NCBI GenBank assembly: GCA_014549065.1
Contig: JACDOX010000016.1
Span: 2,001,074 to 2,065,073 of the forward strand
Direction: 5' to 3'
Length of the DNA stretch: 64,000 nucleotides
Source of the DNA: Cardinalis cardinalis
Taxonomy: Eukaryota > Chordata > Aves > Passeriformes > Cardinalidae
Within the stretch, counting starts at the first letter, position 1. Every line of letters begins with the position of its first letter. The position numbers and the translations under genes were made by a program. Shown here in pieces: positions 53,046 through 64,000 of the stretch. The notes under the pieces were generated by a model. It did not search any database, was not told where the DNA came from, and saw only the letters and a program-made list of their open reading frames with translations.

Positions 53046-53744
53046 TTCAAAATATGAAAGATTTCTGGGACTAACTGGAGTAGCTTGAACCAGTCTTGCA
53101 ACATGATAGACTAGGGAGCACNTTCCAAATTCATTGTGCAAGTAATTCAGTTGAACATGATTCCTCAGTTTAATAACTGGATTGCCCAATAATTTGCTTT
53201 CCTAGCATGTCAGCGTTGTGTACAGCTGTATCTCATTTGCTGCACTCACATAAATATTAGTTAATTTCTAGGGGCAGCCAGAGTGAAGCCGTCAATTCAC
53301 AGATATCCTTGCTGGCAGCCCTGTCACTGTAACTCCAGAGCCATTGGCTCCTAAGCCTTTCCCACACTGCTTTCTCAGTCATGCAGTGCCTCAAAAGCCT
53401 GAATTAAAGTACAGTACAGCATAATAGACCAGACAAAAGCTTTCTGTTCTGCCTTTAAGGAACACCATTTTACTCTTCAACCTGCACAGTTGAGGAAGAG
53501 GCAGGGTACAGAAAGGAGGAGAAGTGACAAAGTAAGGATGGTATAAAGGGTGTCTGTCTGCTAATGGACAATAGTACTTCTCGTTTCCTTTAACATCTGC
53601 TGCTGCAGAAGTTCAGGCTAGAAATGCTGGTATGGGGATATGGTTTGGATTTGTGCTGAAAATCACTTTATTATTAAAGGGATGTTTTTGTAATATCTGA
53701 GCAGCATTTACACAGAGACAAAGCCTTTTCTGCTCCTCACCCCN

Positions 53745-54122
53745 CACACTGGGGAGCAGGCTGGAGGTGCCCAAGGAGCTGGGGAGGGGAGACAGCTGAC
53801 CCCAAGTGACCCAGGGGATTTCCCAGACCANAGGGTGTCATGTTTAACAAGAAAGAGACCTGGGCAAGAAGGAGTGAAGGGGGGACATTTGGAGAGATTG
53901 TGTTTGGCATTTCCCAAGTCACCACTGGGCAGGATGGAGCCCAGCTTTCCTGGGGGATGGCTGAGCACCTGTCCCCTCATAGGAAATGGGGAAGGGATTC
54001 CTTGTTCTGCTTTGCTTGTGCACAAGGTTCTTGCTTTATCACAACCCATGATTTTTGTCACTTCACCCTTCTGGTTCTGACTCCATCCCACTGCAGGAGG
54101 TGTGTAACCCACTGGGGTTGAC
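53745..54122 (+). mobile_element. LTR-like fragment of an endogenous retrovirus
   Basis: The order of blocks matches an avian LTR as I remember it: AAGGAGCTGGGGAGGGGA, CAGCTGACCCCAA, GTGTCATGTTTA, GAAGGAGTGAAGGGGGGACA, CATTTCCCAAGTCACC, GATGGAGCCCAGCTTTCC, then CCTTGTTCTGCTTTGCTTGT, CACAACCCATGATTTT, TCCATCCCACTGCAGGAGG, ending CTGGGGTTGACCCC. The TATA region of the family is decayed here. Overlapping open frames on both strands (up to 134 codons, minus) come from this GC-rich repeat and are not genes. No retroviral coding region is attached. Confidence 0.75.
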
Positions 54123-57100
54123 CCCTGGCATTACCTTAGGATAGGGAGGATTTTCCCTATTCATATTTCAGAGGCTTTTTTTCAGTCTCAACATTTCAAC
54201 TACTGTCTGATAATACTGCTGTGACATCAGAGAAAAAAGGTTCTGTCAACAGTTCAATTTAAAATTTTATTTCTTTACACTTGTGAAGGAGTGCTGATAG
54301 TAATTCACCTCTTTTCTATATTAAACTATTTAAAAGGTGTCTGTGGATCCCATCTGCAAGCTGATGAATCTGAAATTTGTAGCAGCAATGCTGGGAAGAG
54401 GCTGGCTGTTCCTGACACTGTGCTGCACATTTTCTGTTTGCAGNTCCAAATTCCTGCAGTTTCAAGAGTATTTGTTGCTAAATGACATCTACTGACATCA
54501 AGGCCATTAAGGCTGCATGTCCTGAAGTGGAGCATGGCTGAGGGGCAGGGTTTGCCATCCTGTGCTAGGACACAGCCTTTTGGAAGAAATAGATTATTTG
54601 GGGGAAGAAGAGACAAGATGATAAATNGACCCAGTATTAATTAGCAGTTAATTACTCCAGAGGGAGGATGAGCAGCTTGAAAGCAATTTGGAGGCTCAGC
54701 CTGGGAAATGGTTTCCCCTCAGAAGAGCTCCAAAGGAGCTCTGTGGCCTTGGAGAGGAGGAGGTGGGCAAGCTGCTCTGCTGGGCTTGACACTCTCTGAA
54801 GCTGAACTGCAGCTCAGGAAATGTTTTCCCTACATCTGACTCATTTGTTACATCAGATTAACAAACACCAAGCCAAATCTATTCAACATTTTCCTGACTA
54901 GTACTGAATTCCTGGAATTTGCAGCAATCTGTCAGCTACTAATTGTACTTANTGCCCCAGTCCAAAGCATGCATTAGTACAAGTCAAGTTGGTGGTCCAT
55001 AAAAGTATATTACTTTTAGGCTGAGTAAAGNTGGCTGCATATATTCACACTATTTTTATTTGGAGAAATAATTCTTTTTCAGCATGTTCCTGTTGCTTTG
55101 GATTTTTGCCACCCTGGTGTGTGATTACAGAGTGATTACAGGCAGAGGATGGTGNGCATGTTTCATAACAGGGGGCCAAAAGAAGGCCCAAATACTAAAT
55201 ATAATGCTTCATTTTGCAGTGAATCTCTGCTACTAATGTATTTGTCTTGCTCCTGCAGGTATTTTTTAAAAGTCATAAACTGAAAAAGTCACAGCATTTT
55301 AGTGGNTGAATAAATTTAGAAGGACAATTCTACATTGTCTATCAATAGTTTCTTCACGAGGCATGACAAAATTACCACTGTTAGCTATGGTGCTCTGCTT
55401 CAACACAGCAAAACCACAACCCCTAGTGGGATCGCTAGTTCAATACAGTGGAATATTATTGATATTAAATATTCCAACTTATTTCCTGTTTAAATTCTTT
55501 GTTTTTCTATCCTAGTTCCTCTTTAAAATACTGTATGAATGTTTGTGTTTGTTCCTCCCACCCTTGCACAGATCACTGTGCTCAGATCTTTAAGCTGGCA
55601 GGGCTGGTTTGGGAATAAGGCAGTAATTTTATTGGATTGTGGCCTCTATTGGCAGCATCAAATTTTCCTGGTACTTTAAGAAGGGATTTTTTAGTNAGTC
55701 TAGGAGTACCTTAAAATGAAATTGCTTGTGAAACAAGATGAGATTTTCCTAGTTATCTTGTTTCCTCTGTGAAAGGGACCCTCCGGCACTCCAGATCTCC
55801 CGTGTGAAGCAACCCATTGTAAGTTATGGAATATTTCTTTCCTTTGCCACTCTGGATTACTCTGTTAGACTCACTCTTCCATCAGGAGTTTAGGCTTGCA
55901 GGGCAAAGCCAATGTGCAGTGGGTATGCCTGACTGGAAAGGGGAACCCACCAGTTTCTGGAAGACAAAACAAAACTGGAACCACAGTAATGCCCAGTGAC
56001 AGAAGTTCCAAGGCACCCCTAGANTTTTGTAATGCCTCTTTTATGGAAAGAAACTTTTTAAAAACTCAGTATTTTACAAGAAGTTTAGATGGGGGAAGAA
56101 AAATCCCTACAGTTTTGTGAATTTGTCCAGAAATCAAGGAAAAATAAAGAAGAAAACTTATATTTCAAGAAGGGACTGAACTGCACAATGTCTACCTGAC
56201 TGCNTTCATTAACAACTTCTGAAATGCACTGTCACAGAGGGAAATTGCTGTTGTTTGTTTTCTTTTGTAGTTGAACATAACTAAGTAGAGGCTCAAAAAT
56301 TAATTCTCAAAGAGGTAATTAAAATTAATATCTATGATGGATAGAGGAGAGGGGGAACTATAAGAGCTTGTGGTGAAGTAAATCATAATCTTGGAAAAAA
56401 CCCATGAGCTTGTGTATGACCTGTAATTGGAGAATAGTGAGGGAGAGGGTTGCATTCTTCTGAAGAGACAGAAGCTCACCTGATGGCTGATAAGTGGTTT
56501 TAACTCTCTGCTCTGGAATCTAAATTAGGTAGAAACATTCTGCTCTCAAGGTCTCCTGCCTTGGGTATTCCCTTGAGCAGTGAAAGTACTGTGTATTCCT
56601 CTGCTGTTCTCTAGTGACCCAGTATGCTGCCAGCTTTTCCTGGTTATCTTTTGAAGGACAAAAATCTTTTTTACCCCTTTCTTGTTATTTAGGGGAGTTT
56701 CTTGTTTGTCCTAAATGAATAAGACTCCCAGTAAGGCTCTGTATTAACTATAATAAAGCAAGACTTCAAGGCCTGTGAGCAAAAGTATGGAATTTAATTG
56801 TTTTACTATAATTAAGCATATCTTAACTTTATGTATATATTTAATAGCATTTATTTTACAAATATTCTATCTCGAGCATTATTTTAGTGGGAAAATTAAC
56901 CTCTGTGAAGAAATTAACTTTTAGTCACATGCACCCCTTAGTTCAGAAGTAGTAGTAGGGTTCCCTAGGTCAGATTTCAAGGGGAGCCTTCCTTGTGCAG
57001 GTTTGTATTTTGCCTGAGAGAGTCCTGAGAGCAGAGCATCCTTCTGGTTTGATGCATGAGATTCTGAAGGACCAAAATCTTCTTTTCATGCTTTTTTCTT

Positions 57101-58566
57101 TGCTCCNTTCAAGGCTGGTTTCTGTGATATTGCCAGTCATGGACTGATCCCTTCATTTCTTCCAGTGGAGCTGACAAAACTCTTTTTATTTGCTAGAATT
57201 AGCAAGGTGAGCTTATTTATAAAACCCGATTCAGACAATTTAGGGGAAAAGACTTGGAAATAAAGAAGCCTGGTTGTTTTGGGATTTTATAATTAATCTG
57301 ACCTTCATAATTAGCATATGGACCTATAGTAATCTGAATTTAATCTCNTCAAATTCAACATCAATCTCTTTCTCAAAAAAATGATGTTTGAAGCCTCCTT
57401 TATACTTTATTTTAATTTAAACCTCCTTATGAAGCTGATTTGTGAAAGTCCAGAATAATTTGCTTTTAAATTAAAGATAATACTTTATTCCCCTAGCCAG
57501 CAATTAATAGGTTTGAGATCTCCTTCNAATCATCTGGGAGATGGAAGAGTGCAAAATTCTTGTCTTTTTATGTTAGCTTCCTTGATGGCATTGTTTTTCT
57601 AAGAAAATGCCTGCAAAGCAACCAGTTGTTCCATAGAGGACATATACATGCTGAGTTTCAGTTAAAAAAGAGCAGCTATGGATGTCAAAACAAAGCAATT
57701 AAGGAAAGATTAATTGCATTTTTCAGGTAGCTAATCTTTGTAAAAAAAAAAAACAAAAAAACAAAACAACCCTGCAAGATTTTTCCTCTTTTTGCATTTT
57801 TTTTGCTTAGTTTATGTTTTGTTGCGAGGCCTTGGGTTTTAGGGTGGGTTTTTTTCATATTCTGCCATCTCTCTTGCAGAAAGTAGAAGATAGATTGTGC
57901 ATGCAGTAGGGACTGTAGAAGGAAGAAAAGGGAGTGCTATGATTAAGATAATAAAATTATATAGCGATTTTTCTTTTTCTTTCCTCTGCAGGTTTCCTTT
58001 TTATGCTAGATGGCCTTGTTAGGAGCAGCCCTGTGTGTAGGCTCTCCATAACTCTTATTTTCAGAACACATTAACACTGTGCTGTGCCTGCTAAAGCATC
58101 TCCCTTGAAGAAGNGAGATGTGCCATCTCTTAGCACAGGCACACTGCTGCACCAGGGCTGCTGACAGACACCAAAGCTTTTGCTTGCCAGATGACCCTGG
58201 CTCTATCTGCATTTGCCTAAAAAACAGGATAAAAAGCCCATCTTTCTCCTTTTTTTTTTTTTTCTGGCAAAGATATCTTTTGCAGCTCAAGCTATTGATT
58301 ATTTCAAAGCCAATAAACATTTAACACTCCTTGCCTCAGTCTTGCATCCTTAAAATGTGCAAGTAGCATCACCCTTTATCTTTCCAACGTGTGAAATTAA
58401 AAAGGATAAGGGAGATTTTCACCCTTGAGAAACTCAGAGGCTCTCCTCAGCATTGAAATAAGTTCTGTGGCTATGCCATGGGCAAAGAGGAGATCTTAAA
58501 AAAAAAATTCAAAAAATAGCTGGTAATTATTTCCGCTACCTGGACCTCATTCTGTTCCTGTGGTGA
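54123..58566. other. Gene-free stretch
   Basis: No gene recognised. A GC-richer segment occurs at about 54660-54800. An A-rich run with AAAAC units lies at 57741-57770. Minus-strand and plus-strand open frames here are short and have no recognised motif. Confidence 0.6.
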
Positions 58567-58792
58567 CCAATGATAGGACACAAGNAAATGGACTGAGGTT
58601 GTGTCAGGAGAGGTTCAGATTGCATATTAGGAAAAGGTTCTTCACCCAGGGAGTGGCTGGTCACTGGAACATGTTCCCCAGGGATGTGGGTTTGGCAGTT
58701 TAGATCTAGGTATCTAGGTAGTCCTGCAGGCACCAGAGACTTGGAGCCAATGATCCTTATGGGTCCCTTCCAGCTTGAGATTCTCTTTGATC
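58567..58792 (+). mobile_element. CR1 LINE 3' end
   Basis: The fragment follows the avian CR1 3' region: AATGATAGGACACAAG, GAGGTTCAGATTGCATATTA, GGAAAAGGTTCTTCACC, CACTGGAACATGTTCCCCAG, and the closing GGGTCCCTTCCAGCTTGAGA. The final imperfect ATTCTCTTTGAT is the decayed CR1 terminal repeat, so the 3' end is preserved while the 5' part is missing. That is the usual 5' truncation of LINE copies. Confidence 0.9.
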
Positions 58793-60360
58793 CAAAATTT
58801 CAATATCTGCAGTGTATGAAAATTCACTTGTGGTCCTTGAACTCATGACCCTGAGTAGTAGGGCTGAGTAGCTTCACTCTGGGAAGGAACAGCTCCTCCC
58901 CTGGGCTTTCCAAGGTGGTAATGTTCAAAGGATATGCTGTATAGAGGGAAGAAAAAGTATAAAGGGCTGGCTGTGCTTTGTTTTGTTTTTCTTCTAGGAA
59001 AGAATAATTTACAAAGGTAAAAAAATTAATATGCAAAAGGTGAAAAAAACCTTATTGCAGAGCATACATTTTCATTTCCTATTCATTAAAAATTCCCCAA
59101 CACTTTATGGCAGATATTCAAAGAGAGCCTGTTTACTTGACTTAAACTGAATACAAAATTTTGCAAGTTACAGTGATTCAAACGTGTCCTGTTCCTCAGT
59201 TCTTCTGATGGAGACAGACCCTCCATGCTATTCTGGTATCCTCTGGCAGTCAATTGAAACTCTATTTCAAAGTAACAGGATTCTCCAGAGACACAGCCCT
59301 CCAATGTCCTGCATCTAATTGCAGAATCCAGGGCTTGAGGATTTCTGTCCATCTAATGAATTTCCCTGTGATCTCATTTTCCAAAGCAGCAACAGTTTAT
59401 TTCTCTTTATTTCTTGCCAATAAGAGCTGGGCTAAAGGAAAGTTACTCGTAAGACTTTTAAGTATTGAGTCATTCATTTATTCACAGAAATAATTAAAGG
59501 CTGTAGTTTTACATTAGCTGTTTTTCTGTTGCACTAGATAGCAATTTAATCTAGGTTTTAAATCATCTGCAATCATTAACAACAACAAAAAAAAAAAGCC
59601 AACCAACCAAAAATAAAATAGTCTTTCTTCTTTGCATTGAAAGCTAATTTCTCTTTGGTGCTNGATGACTAAATATCTACCACCAGAAATAAAAGGGAGT
59701 ATGAGAGAGCTAAGCATAATAATATAGAATAGATAGATAAATATGGAAAGGACCAAAAAACCCCANATNAAAACCCCAAAACCAAACAAATAAACCCCTC
59801 AGTGCTGGGGTTAGAACTGAGACACTAGCCCAGGAGTTAGGAGACTTCTGCAGCACCAGCCTGGTGCAGAGGGATTTCAAATAATCCAAAAACCTCTGTA
59901 ATGTTCCTTTTAGCTTTGCCTTGATATGGGGAAAGACAACATAGAGGGAATTGAGTCATCTTTCTGTCCACGGCAAGAGGTTATTTTCCAAGGTCTGTCA
60001 TACAGGGGGTCAGCCCTGCTGGGTGATCCTTCACTTCCCCCTGTAACGGGGGCCGGGTGCAGGTGGTGAGACCCTCTCTGGGNGGGCACAGCCCTTTGAA
60101 ACAAACATCCCAGAGCCTGCAGGCTCCCAAAGAACNTTTTGAAAACCAAGTTTTAATTTCACTGGTTCACCTCTTAAGCTTTATGGTGTTCGAGTTTTAA
60201 AAAGCTTTGATAGGTGTTATGCAAATTGTAAAATGATTCAAAGGTTGTTTCGTTTTTTCAGGGTGTATTGTAAAGTAAGCATCCTAATGGAGGATTTTAT
60301 CCTTGAATTGTTATGTTATCTGGGCATAGAAACTCAGCTTGAGTTTCTTTTTAAACTACC

Positions 60361-60535
60361 CTCTGATTGGTGGTTTTCTTTTGGGTTTTGTTGGTTTTTT
60401 TCTTTTTTCTGGGGTGGGTGGGGGTGATTGGCAGTGGTTTTTGAGAGGTTTCAGGTTTGGTTGTTGGTTGGTTGGGGTTGCTGGGGGGATTTTGTTCATG
60501 TTGGTTGGTTGGTTTGGGTTTGTTTTAAAGGTAGT
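60361..60535. repeat. G/T-rich tract with dense G runs
   Basis: The largest of the G/T-asymmetric tracts. Runs of 4, 3 and 5 G lie within 60411-60424, further runs of 4 and 6 G lie at 60474-60488, and several GGTT units fill the rest. Four runs of three or more G with short loops are not present in one place, so a canonical three-tier quadruplex is not met; a two-tier or bulged form is possible. The two open frames reported here are products of the missing A and C. Confidence 0.8.
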
Positions 60536-61467
60536 AAGGTTTGATTGATTTCAGAATGCAATTAAAAAATGTTTTCCATAGCAGGTGCATAGACTTGCTC
60601 ATGCAGAGTTTAATACCCAGGTCTCACTAAATTTCAGCTAGACTGCACATGAATTAGCTTTTATACTGACACTAGAGAAAGCCCCACACTGGTTTATAAA
60701 AATATTTCCTCCTCAGTAATGGGTGCAAGAGAAACTTATTGCTTGAGACTTTTAGATAACTCTGTCTCTAATTGTCTTTACTGCCTGTGATGCTTTGAAA
60801 CTCAGCTCCAAGTTTATCATATAACATTTGGTATCAGCTGTAAAATTCTCCAATGTTTGATTGAATGGCAAATGTTATTATCCTCNCAAAAGGTTTTAAT
60901 TAAGATGTTTGGAGGCCAAACAGCTGTGCATGGAAATGCTTACTTCAGCTGAAAATATCAAACTTTGGAACTCATAGTTTCAAATACTTAATTTATATGC
61001 CTTATCTTCTGCTTATTATAGAAATCTAAATTAATGGAATAGTGAAAATTGCAGATACACTTCTGCTGGTACAAACTGGGGAGCTGGGAATGAAAATGAG
61101 CACAGGATTCAACTCTTTGTATTTGCAGAACATCTGATTGCTACACCTTGGCACAAGCATCTCTACCAGAGAGGACCGAGCCTGGGGAGGACGAGGCTGA
61201 AAAATCAGGAAGATTTGAAGTAGTGCATGACTCTGAGAGTTTCTCTAAATTAAAGATATAAATATCCTAGAAAATCAGTCTTAAATCCACAGTATCAAAG
61301 TGTAGGGCATCTAGTGATCTCTTATGCCAAAATTTTTGGAATGTGGATAATTTTTTTGTAATGGTTGTGTCTGTCCCTCACTCAGTTTTTATTTNTGACT
61401 GAAGTTGATGGAGGTATGGTATCAAAGTTTAGGAACTTATTTGTTTGTGGAGGGGCAGAGAGGAACT

Positions 61468-61517
61468 TTGTTTCTGTGGGGTTTTTTGGTGTTTGTTTGT
61501 TGTTTGTTTGGGTTTTT
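61468..61517. repeat. Short G/T-rich tract
   Basis: Plus strand almost all G and T, with GTTTGTTT units. Same class as the other tracts. Confidence 0.75.
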
Positions 61518-63008
61518 AAATCTCAACAAATTCTACTGCTTTCCTCAGAAATGCACTGTACGATGTGCATGTTATGGGACTCTGTTTTGTTTAGAATTCA
61601 AGTTTTCAGGGGGGTTTATGTTTTTTCTCTTTTTTTTGCGAAAATTCCCTAGTATATAATTCTTACAGCATAAAAAAATGGGACTATAAACACCTTCAAA
61701 GCAAAACAATCTTCTGCCNGCACTATAAACCAAAGCAGATTGGGGGACTTCTAAAAGCCCAGCAACTGGGCTTCTATTTCAATTGCACAAAATTACTTTA
61801 ATTTTTTCTACATCATTGATTGAATGGGTCTGAAATTTGGGAGTAACCTTGAAGACTGAGCAGAGAAATTCAGTATTCTGTGCCCACCAAAGGAGATAGA
61901 GGCATCCAAGGGCCAGGGACTGAGCTGCCTTTTAGCAGATGCCTTGTTGTACAGGCAGATCCTTGTTGTGGATCCTGCTAGAGTGTGACAGGGAAAGATA
62001 CTGAATAGTCATGAGCACCCCTTCCCTGTGCTTTCACCCTCTCTGTTCCTGTCTCATCTCTTTCCAGAAATAAATTAACAGAAGAACTGTGTATGCTACC
62101 TCTGTAAATTAAAAAAATAATAGCTGGACCATTTTAAGAGCCTCTTTCCTGGCAGGCACATCTCGTCTGTCCTAGGAATCTAATTCAGAGGCACAGTAGG
62201 TTTCCAGCCATTAGCAGATATTGTAGGTTACATTCCATTCACTACCCTTGGAAAAAANACCCAGCATGTATTCTAACAAAGGAGAGCGGTGCCTCTTGGG
62301 AAGAGGCTTGCCATGCTATAGCACTCCTGCTTTAAAATGTTTTCCAAAAAGAAAGAGATGCAAGAATTCTTTGTGTACTGGGAGGGCAGGAAAGCAAATG
62401 TTCACACCATGTTCACTTTCCAATATGCAAGAGCAACTTCCCAAAGTAAAAGAAAAATGAAATCAGAGCAGAACTCCAGTGTCAATAAAATACTGTCTTT
62501 TTTGTGCCAGTGCCTTTCAACTGAATTTCAGGGTATGCTTGCTTTCTTCCCTGCTGTGCTCCCCCACAACTCACACAGCACTGGCTCTTATCTTGGAGAT
62601 GGAACAGAAATCAAATTCACGGGGATATTCTCTCCTCATCTTTCTCTCTCCTGTCTCCTGTAGTGCTGATGTGANCCCTAGAAGATGGAGGGGAGGATTT
62701 CCCCTTCAGTTCCCATGAGTTCAGGCAGTAATGATGGCATTTAGTGCTGTGTNCAGAATCCAGCTAAACGGGCATCCCCAGCAGTCTGAGGGCACCCTGC
62801 AGCCCAGAGGAGCGTCAGCCCTGCTCGTGTGCAGGCTGGAGCTGAGGGCAGAAGNGACCAGGTGTCCTGGTCACTGGTGACACCAGGGAGGGGACTGCAC
62901 CGTGGCAGGAGAGCAGCTCTGCTCTCCCTCCCCAGGCGTGAGCCAGCCCCAGGGAAAGCTGCCCTCACTCACAGCACGGGGCTGAGGGTACAGCTGCTGT
63001 TTAGTACC

Positions 63009-63398
63009 AAGAAAAGAAGGCTCAGGGGAAAGCTGATTCCACTCTACAACTGTCTGAAAGGTTGTGGCAAGATGGGATCAGTCTTTTCTCTCAGGAAACC
63101 AGNGACAGGACCAGAGGAAATGGCCTGAANCTGTACCAGGGGATGTTCAGCTTAGATACTAGGAAAAGTTTATTCAGTGAGAGAATGAAGAATTGGAATG
63201 GGCTGCCCAGGAAANCGGAGTCCACATCCCTGGAAGTGTTTAAAGAAACCAGTAGCAGTGGCACTTGACAATATGGTTCAGTGGGCATGGTGGCATTTGG
63301 TTGAAGTTTGATGATGGTTCAGTGGGCATGGTGGCATTTGGTTGAAGTTTGATGATCTTGGAGGTCTTTTCCAACCTCAATGATTCTGCTTTTCTATA
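63009..63398 (+). mobile_element. CR1 LINE 3' end with internal duplication
   Basis: Clear CR1 order: AAGAAAAGAAGGCTCAGGGG, CTCTACAACTGTCTGAAAGG, GGACCAGAGGAAATGGCCTG, TTAGATACTAGGAAAAGTTT, GGAATGGGCTGCCCAGGAA, CCCTGGAAGTGTTTAAAGAA, GTGGCACTTGACA, and the closing GATGATCTTGGAGGTCTTTT and CCAACCTCAATGATTCT. The 3' end is intact and the 5' part is missing. Just before the 3' end, 41 bp (63273-63313) is repeated exactly (63314-63354), which normal CR1 copies do not have. Confidence 0.95.
63273..63354 (+). repeat. 41-bp tandem duplication inside CR1
   Basis: Two identical copies beginning ATGGTTCAGTGGGCATGG and ending GAAGTTTGATG. Identity of the two copies suggests a recent event, or an assembly error. 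Confidence 0.9.
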
Positions 63399-63827
63399 AC
63401 TCCTTTCAGTTGGATCTGCAAGGTTTCCCTGCACCACTGGGCTGATTCCAGGCACACAGAGGTGAGGTGAGAATAAAACCCTGTACTGTGCAGGATCTGT
63501 AGCTCTGGGAAGCTGTTGGGAATTGCTGGAGGGCACACTGTACTGNTGGGGGGTCCCAGAGGAGCCTCACTAAGGTATCAGACCCCATTATAGGGGAGCT
63601 ATATTTCCAAACACNTGCAGCAGAAATCTCAATGTGGCAACAACTGGGAATTCTGACCCTCGGGGCGGGAGGCAAACTGTTCTGTTGTGATGGGAGGAGG
63701 TAATGGATGCTGTGGGAGCTGCTGTGCTCTGTGGCACAGCTCTTCTGCCTGGCCCACTGCAGTGCAGAGGAGCAGGGAGGCCCTGTGCTGATGGTGCTCT
63801 CACTGAAAGGGACAAGGGGCTTGGCCT

Positions 63828-64000
63828 TGCTGCCCTTGGTAGCTCAGGTGTGGTGTCTGTGGAGCACCTTAGCTCAGTTTGTGCCTTCCCTCAGCTCAGT
63901 GTGGTGTTTGTGGAGCACTTTAGCTCAGTCTGTGCTGCCCTTGGTAGCTCAGTGTGGTGTTTGTGGAGCACCTTAGCTCAGTTTGTGCTGCCCTCAGCTC
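63828..64000. repeat. Minisatellite, unit about 53 bp, cut by window edge
   Basis: Units start at 63828 (53 bp), 63881 (51 bp), 63932 (53 bp) and 63985 (incomplete). Each contains TGTGGTGT, TGTGGAGCAC and TTAGCTCAGT. The two-base difference comes from CCCTTGGTAGCTCAG versus CCCTCAGCTCAG forms, and both forms occur in the array. The array continues past the right edge, and open frames through it are repeat artefacts. Confidence 0.93.

Larger units (their letters stand above)
38271..53744. other. Long gene-free stretch
   Basis: No gene is confirmed in about 15 kb. Contents worth noting are a 21-bp direct duplication (41412-41453), a poly-T run near 42951-42964, G/T-rich tracts (46230-46292 and 47218-47292), a short (GA)n at 48624-48640 and a poly-T near 51765-51779. 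An AT-rich hairpin-forming run lies at 52951-53045. Two GC-richer, exon-like patches (45682-46017 minus and 49740-50100) are discussed under findings. Confidence 0.6.
58793..63008. other. Gene-free stretch with G/T tracts
   Basis: No gene recognised. It contains an A/C-rich low-complexity stretch (59575-59610 and 59752-59800), a GC-richer unassigned patch at about 59940-60140, G/T tracts at 60361-60535 and 61468-61517, and a GC-rich segment at 62750-62995 leading into the next CR1 copy. A short (ATAG)n run is at about 59727-59740. Confidence 0.6.

Noticed and set aside
53708..54112. 134-codon minus-strand open frame
   Set aside because: It lies within an LTR-like repeat and overlaps open frames on the other strand; composition artefact.
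60233..60548. Glycine/tryptophan/phenylalanine-rich open frames
   Set aside because: Produced by the G/T tract, which cannot form stop codons easily.
1..64000. CRISPR arrays, operons, prophage or bacterial gene clusters
   Set aside because: No regularly spaced direct repeats, no dense gene packing; CR1 elements show vertebrate nuclear DNA.

Overview
The window looks like non-coding nuclear DNA from a bird, probably a songbird. The evidence is several fragments of CR1, the main avian LINE. They include the CR1 3' region (block near GGAGCACCTCT, then AGCCTGGAGAAGA) and its end (GATGATCTTGGAGGTCTTTTCC). There are also LTR fragments resembling avian endogenous retroviral LTRs as I remember them. 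Repeat content is low, base composition is AT-rich, CpG is scarce, and splice-less open frames are all short. The songbird assignment rests on memory of LTR families and was not verified. Many isolated N bases and one 171-base N run show a draft assembly or masked heterozygous sites.

I could not identify any protein-coding gene, rRNA, tRNA or known small RNA. The longest open frames (up to 169 codons) lack recognisable domains, mostly start at non-ATG codons, and fit chance or repeat-derived frames. The window is best read as a gene desert or the inside of a very large intron.

Layout: 1-1170 is AT-rich DNA with an N-rich, LTR-like stretch (744-1170). 1171-14266 has no recognised gene. 14267-14530 is a TTTC/CTTTT microsatellite interrupted by an assembly gap. 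18497-18823 is a CR1 3' fragment. 19218-19650 holds a perfect short palindrome followed by the only CpG-rich patch in the window. 29251-29600 is a probable solo LTR with a TATA box. 35832-36557 is a degenerate, GC-richer tandem repeat with three aligned copies of a module of about 115 bp and two copies of a second module. 37884-38270 is an LTR scrap followed by a decayed CR1 reverse-transcriptase C-terminal fragment. 53745-54122 is another LTR-like fragment. 58567-58792 and 63009-63398 are CR1 3' ends, the second with an internal 41-bp duplication. 63828-64000 is a minisatellite with a unit of about 53 bp that runs off the right edge.

No set of genes works together here. The points most worth checking are the CpG-rich patch near 19.4-19.65 kb (possible promoter or first exon of an unannotated transcript), the degenerate repeat near 36 kb, the edge minisatellite, recurrent G/T-asymmetric tracts, and a few exon-like open frames (45682-46017 and 12875-13081 on the minus strand, 478-562 on the plus strand). 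I found no convincing evidence of a previously undescribed biological system.
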